64,000 nt of DNA from Rhizobium sp. SL86 (GTDB lineage: Bacteria > Pseudomonadota > Alphaproteobacteria > Rhizobiales > Rhizobiaceae): contig NZ_JAPPRJ010000009.1 in assembly GCF_026672545.1 (NCBI RefSeq), positions 806,001 through 870,000 of the forward strand, in the 5' to 3' direction. This document shows, one piece after another, positions 61,141 to 64,000 of the stretch. The notes under the pieces are model-generated. The model was not told where the DNA came from. It saw only the letters and a list, made by a program, of their open reading frames with translations, and ran no database searches. The translations under genes were made by a program, and so were the position numbers. Each line of letters begins with the position of its first letter. Within the stretch, counting starts at the first letter, position 1.

Positions 61141-62037
61141 CTAGGCCGCGGCCTTCTCGTAATCGACATAGGCATCCCGGATCCGCTCGGCGACGGCCTT
61201 TGCTGGCACCGACAGTTGCGGCGCCGACAGTAGGCGGATGTCGAAGGACATCAGCTCCGGCAAACCTTCCTTGGGGCCAAGTACGACCATGTCGTCGGTG
61301 ATGTAGGAGCGCGGGAATGGCGCAATGGCGAGATCCGAGACCACTGCGGCGCGCTGCGCCATCGTGTTGGCGCTGAGATAAGCGATCCGGTAGGGGCGCT
61401 TCATCTGCTCGAGGCCGGTGACGGCCGCCTGGCGCCAGATGCAACCCTCCTCCCAGATCGAAATCGGCAGCGGATCGCGCAGATGCGCCGTACCGCATTT
61501 CGCCCCCGCCCAGACAAGCCGATCCTGATAGACCACCTCGCCCACCGGCATCTGTGACATGCAGGAATAGTTGACAAGGGCGAGGTCGAGCCTCTGCTCC
61601 TCCATGCGCCGGCGAAGCTTCATACTCATGTCGACGGTGACATCCACCATGATCCCGGGAAACTTGCCGGAAAAATCCTTGAGGATGCTCGGCAGCAGGC
61701 GCTCGGCAATATCATCCGCCGCACCGAGCCGCACCACGCCCGCGAGCTCCGGCATCACGAAACGCGACACGGCCTCGTTCGACAGCGCGATCATGCGGCG
61801 CGCATAGGACAGCAGCATTTCGCCATGCGGCGTCAGCGTCACCGAGCGGGCATCGCGCAGGAACAGCGTCGTGCGCAGCTGGTCTTCCAGTTTCTTGATC
61901 TGCATCGAGACGGCAGACGGCGTTCTCAGCACCGCTTCCGCCGCCGTGGAGAAGTTCCCGGTGTCGGCAATCGCGACGAATGTCCTCAGGACGTCATTAT
62001 CAAGCAGCGGAAGCGCTTGGCGGAAGGGGGCGTTCAT
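61141..62037 (-). CDS. LysR-family transcriptional regulator
   Basis: The 298-residue regulator has an N-terminal winged helix (about 12-75; LRTFVAIADTGNFSTAAEAV, then LRTPSAVSMQIKKLEDQL) and a periplasmic-binding-like effector domain (about 95-290). The start at 62037 (MNAPFRQAL) has AGAGAG upstream; a longer frame runs through the intergenic region and is not likely. It is divergent from a DUF1127-like small gene with two TTGATTGATCG repeats between. That setting resembles VtlR/LsrB-type LysR regulators of Rhizobiales, though identity with them is not shown. Confidence 0.9.
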   Translation of the reverse strand: MNAPFRQALPLLDNDVLRTFVAIADTGNFSTAAEAVLRTPSAVSMQIKKLEDQLRTTLFLRDARSVTLTPHGEMLLSYARRMIALSNEAVSRFVMPELAGVVRLGAADDIAERLLPSILKDFSGKFPGIMVDVTVDMSMKLRRRMEEQRLDLALVNYSCMSQMPVGEVVYQDRLVWAGAKCGTAHLRDPLPISIWEEGCIWRQAAVTGLEQMKRPYRIAYLSANTMAQRAAVVSDLAIAPFPRSYITDDMVVLGPKEGLPELMSFDIRLLSAPQLSVPAKAVAERIRDAYVDYEKAAA

Positions 62038-62076
62038 CGGGCTCTCTTTCAAAATAAATGAACTTAAGCACCATAT

Positions 62077-62095
62077 CATTTCGTTTGATTGATCG
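62077..62095. promoter_or_regulatory. candidate LysR site, copy 1
   Basis: CATTTCGTTTGATTGATCG, 40 bases before the LysR start. The core is repeated in direct orientation at 62161-62178. Confidence 0.5.
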
Positions 62096-62160
62096 TCAAT
62101 GGAGGTCCAGGGTTTCATTGCAACGGAAAGATCACCGAATGTCATGAGTGATATAAAATT

Positions 62161-62178
62161 CATTCGCTTGATTGATCG
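62161..62178. promoter_or_regulatory. candidate LysR site, copy 2
   Basis: CATTCGCTTGATTGATCG, 50 bases before the DUF1127-like gene. It matches copy 1 apart from a one-base deletion and one substitution. Confidence 0.5.
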
Positions 62179-62228
62179 ATCCGGACGCAGCAATGCTGAT
62201 GCCGTCACGCGCAGAGAAAGGAACCGCC

Positions 62229-62444
62229 ATGACCCTGATCATCGAGCACCGTCCCCCCTCCTACACGCACCGTGCCCTCGTTTGGCTCGAAGTGCAGCTG
62301 AGTCAGCTTCAGGAGGACGTCACCCGGCTTCGGCGCGAGCACGCCGCCCGCCGGACCGCACGCGAACTCGCCAGCCTCCCGTTCGATGTCCGCAAGGATA
62401 TCGGCTGGCCTGCCCACGACATGACTGCCCGCGAGAACCGCTGA
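62229..62444 (+). CDS. DUF1127-like small protein
   Basis: The 71-residue arginine-rich protein starts MTLIIEHRPPSYTHRALVWL. Its C-terminal part, ARELASLPFDVRKDIGWPA, has the L-x2-L-x5-L/V-x-DIG pattern of DUF1127 (YjiS-like) proteins. In other Rhizobiales small DUF1127 proteins affect RNA turnover or phosphate and carbon responses, and some are LysR (VtlR) targets. A start at 62172 is possible, but AGAAAGGAACCGCC before the ATG at 62229 is a better site. Confidence 0.75.
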   Translation: MTLIIEHRPPSYTHRALVWLEVQLSQLQEDVTRLRREHAARRTARELASLPFDVRKDIGWPAHDMTARENR

Positions 62445-62709
62445 CATGCAGATGCCGTGTCCCGACAGGCCCTTGCCTGCCTGACCGCAAGCAAGGGCCT
62501 TTTTACGCTCTGCATCATTTTTATACGTGACACCGCCCAGCTTCCAGCCATTTGCGCAAACTTGCGGCATGCTGCGTCGCACAGGGAACAATGAAACCGA
62601 AGGCTTTCATCAGGCAGGCGCAGATACCGACTTATATGTCGCATATAGGACATTGAGAAACCGCAATTCCACGCGAGGAATATCGAGCCGCCACGGAGCC
62701 CGACCCTCG

Positions 62710-63729
62710 ATGAACAAGTCCCCCGCCAAGAAGCGTACGCTCGTCTTTTTCCTCGTCCCGCATTTCACCATGCTGCCCTTTGCAGCCGCCGTCGAAACCC
62801 TGCGCATTGCCAACCGCATGTTGGGTTATCCCGCCTATGACTGGCGGCTCACGTCTGCCGATGGCGAGAAGGTCTACTCCTCCAGCGGCATCGCGATCGA
62901 AGTCAACTCCTCGCTCGCCGACGAGCGCCGTAACCTGAGCGGCGAGCATCGGCCGAACATGGTGCTGGTCTGTTCGGGCATTTATGTCGAGGAATTCAAC
63001 AACAAGTCGGTCAACGCCTTCCTGCGCGAGACCTACAATCGCGGTGTGGCCGTCGGCAGCCTCTGTACGGGCGCGCATGTGCTGGCCCAGGCAGGACTGC
63101 TGAACGGCAAGCGCTGCGCGATCCATTGGGAAAACCTGCCGGGGTTTGCCGAAGCCTTCCCGCAGGTGGAGGTCTATGCCGACCTCTATGAGGTCGATGC
63201 CAATCTCTACACCTGTGCCGGCGGCACGGCGTCGCTCGACATGATGCTGAACCTGATCGGCCAGGATTTTGGCGAAACACTCGTCAACCGGGTCTGCGAA
63301 CAACAGCTGACGGACCGGGTGCGCAACCCGCACGACCGCCAGCGCCTGCCGCTGCGCGCCCGTCTCGGCGTGCAGAACGGCAAGGTGCTGTCGATCATCG
63401 AGCTGATGGAAAGCCACCTGGCCGAGCCGCTGTCGCTCGTCGAGATCGCCGACCAGGTCGGCCTGTCGCGGCGCCAGATCGAGCGCCTGTTCCGCCAGGA
63501 AATGGGCCGCTCTCCGGCACGTTATTATCTGGAGATCCGGCTCGACCGCGCACGGCACCTTCTGGTGCAGTCGTCCATGCCGGTGGTGGAGGTGGCGGTT
63601 GCCTGCGGTTTCGTCTCCGCCTCGCATTTTTCCAAGTGTTATCGCGAGGTCTACAATCGCTCGCCGCAACAGGAGCGCGCCGAGCGCAAGCTGACAATGA
63701 ACCCGTCGCGCACCGGCGTGGTGGTGTGA
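62710..63729 (+). CDS. GlxA-type AraC-family regulator with class I glutamine amidotransferase-like domain
   Basis: The 339-residue regulator has an N-terminal DJ-1/PfpI-like domain (about 12-190; LVFFLVPHFTMLPFAAAVET, Cys in VGSLCTGAHVLAQAG, CAIHWENLPGFAEAFPQ). A C-terminal AraC double helix-turn-helix follows (about 220-320; SLVEIADQVGLSRRQIERLF and VAVACGFVSASHFSKCYREV). The family includes GbdR and related regulators of betaine, carnitine and arginine use, so control of the choXWV operon 3.7 kb away is conceivable. The ATG at 62710 gives the usual short N terminus. Confidence 0.9.
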   Translation: MNKSPAKKRTLVFFLVPHFTMLPFAAAVETLRIANRMLGYPAYDWRLTSADGEKVYSSSGIAIEVNSSLADERRNLSGEHRPNMVLVCSGIYVEEFNNKSVNAFLRETYNRGVAVGSLCTGAHVLAQAGLLNGKRCAIHWENLPGFAEAFPQVEVYADLYEVDANLYTCAGGTASLDMMLNLIGQDFGETLVNRVCEQQLTDRVRNPHDRQRLPLRARLGVQNGKVLSIIELMESHLAEPLSLVEIADQVGLSRRQIERLFRQEMGRSPARYYLEIRLDRARHLLVQSSMPVVEVAVACGFVSASHFSKCYREVYNRSPQQERAERKLTMNPSRTGVVV

Positions 63730-63733
63730 CGGA

Positions 63734-64000
63734 TCAGCTGAGGTAGAGAACGTCGCCGCCCGTCTCGAAGGGCTGCGGGCGGCGCGATTGTCCGGCCTCG
63801 CCCATCACCCGCATCCAGTGATCGGAGAAAACCCGGTCACGGCCGCTCTGTTTGGCCATGAACAGAAACTGGTCGGCTGCATTGAGATAATTGTCGAAGG
63901 TCTCGCGCGCCTCGATTTCGGCAACCCCGATCGAGACCGTGACGGAGACTTCCTGTCCCCCGGCGATGAAGCGCAGCTTGGCGAGCTCCTGACGGAGCAT
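63734..64000 (-). CDS. GGDEF-domain protein, C-terminal part only
   Basis: The frame enters from the right edge and ends at 63734, so only about 88 residues are visible. They contain the end of a GGDEF domain: VSVTVSIGVAEIEARETFDN, then LNAADQFLFMAKQSGRDRV, the usual C-terminal helix. The active-site loop lies outside the window, so activity cannot be judged. The tail after the domain is short. The ATG at the edge is an internal Met, not the gene start. Confidence 0.85.
   Translation of the reverse strand: MLRQELAKLRFIAGGQEVSVTVSIGVAEIEARETFDNYLNAADQFLFMAKQSGRDRVFSDHWMRVMGEAGQSRRPQPFETGGDVLYLS

Overview
The window looks like a chromosomal or chromid segment of a Rhizobiaceae-type alphaproteobacterium. 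The reasons are high GC, the very-long-chain fatty acid/lipid A cluster (acpXL to lpxXL), a ChoXWV-type choline transporter, a Zur-controlled znu locus and an entericidin gene. I cannot name the genus from the sequence alone. I see no tRNA, rRNA, CRISPR array or insertion sequence.

Region 1 (1-30963) is a type VI secretion (T6SS) locus combined with a large signalling module. Leftward are tssC (cut by the window edge), tssB and tssA. They are followed by a rightward set: a STAS anti-sigma-antagonist-like protein, an RsbW-like kinase, a coiled-coil protein and a ParA/MinD-like ATPase. Next come leftward ppkA-like kinase, a sigma-54-dependent activator and clpV, and then hcp, which has a near-consensus -24/-12 promoter. 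The rightward spike operon follows: DUF2169-pentapeptide protein, a second pentapeptide protein, a PAAR-like protein, a short VgrG, a separate spike-extension protein, a DUF3540 protein, a TPR-glycosyltransferase-like protein and an unknown protein. It continues almost without a break into five envelope proteins: a two-TM sensor, a sensor-HAMP-MFS fusion, an ABC-type binding protein, a polytopic membrane protein and a HAMP-SpoIIE/PP2C phosphatase. The phosphatase is the missing third component for the STAS and RsbW pair 25 kb away, so the locus holds a complete partner switch around a T6SS.

Region 2 (31064-38035) has an OmpR/EnvZ-like pair, three small exported proteins (two sharing a Cys/TGP repeat), an outer-membrane barrel protein, a fumarylacetoacetate hydrolase-family enzyme, a gamma-carbonic anhydrase-like protein and a diguanylate cyclase.

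Region 3 (38061-42662) is zinc homeostasis: zur-znuB-znuC leftward, znuA rightward and a COG0523 GTPase, with Zur-like palindromes in front of znuC/znuA and the GTPase. Region 4 (42718-46500) holds an RcnB-like protein, an aldo/keto reductase, 6-phosphogluconate dehydrogenase and an SRPBCC protein.

Region 5 (46731-52081) is the lpxXL-adh2XL-fabF1XL-fabF2XL-fabZXL-acpXL cluster (read right to left) that makes and attaches the C28 hydroxy acid of rhizobial lipid A. One of its two ketosynthases has lost the catalytic cysteine. Region 6 (52217-64000) has a nucleoside hydrolase, a TSUP exporter, cobU, a gene-poor 1.2 kb stretch, choXWV-like genes, entericidin, a formyltransferase-fold protein, a tiny membrane protein, a LysR regulator divergent from a DUF1127-like gene, a GlxA-type AraC regulator and a GGDEF gene cut by the right edge.
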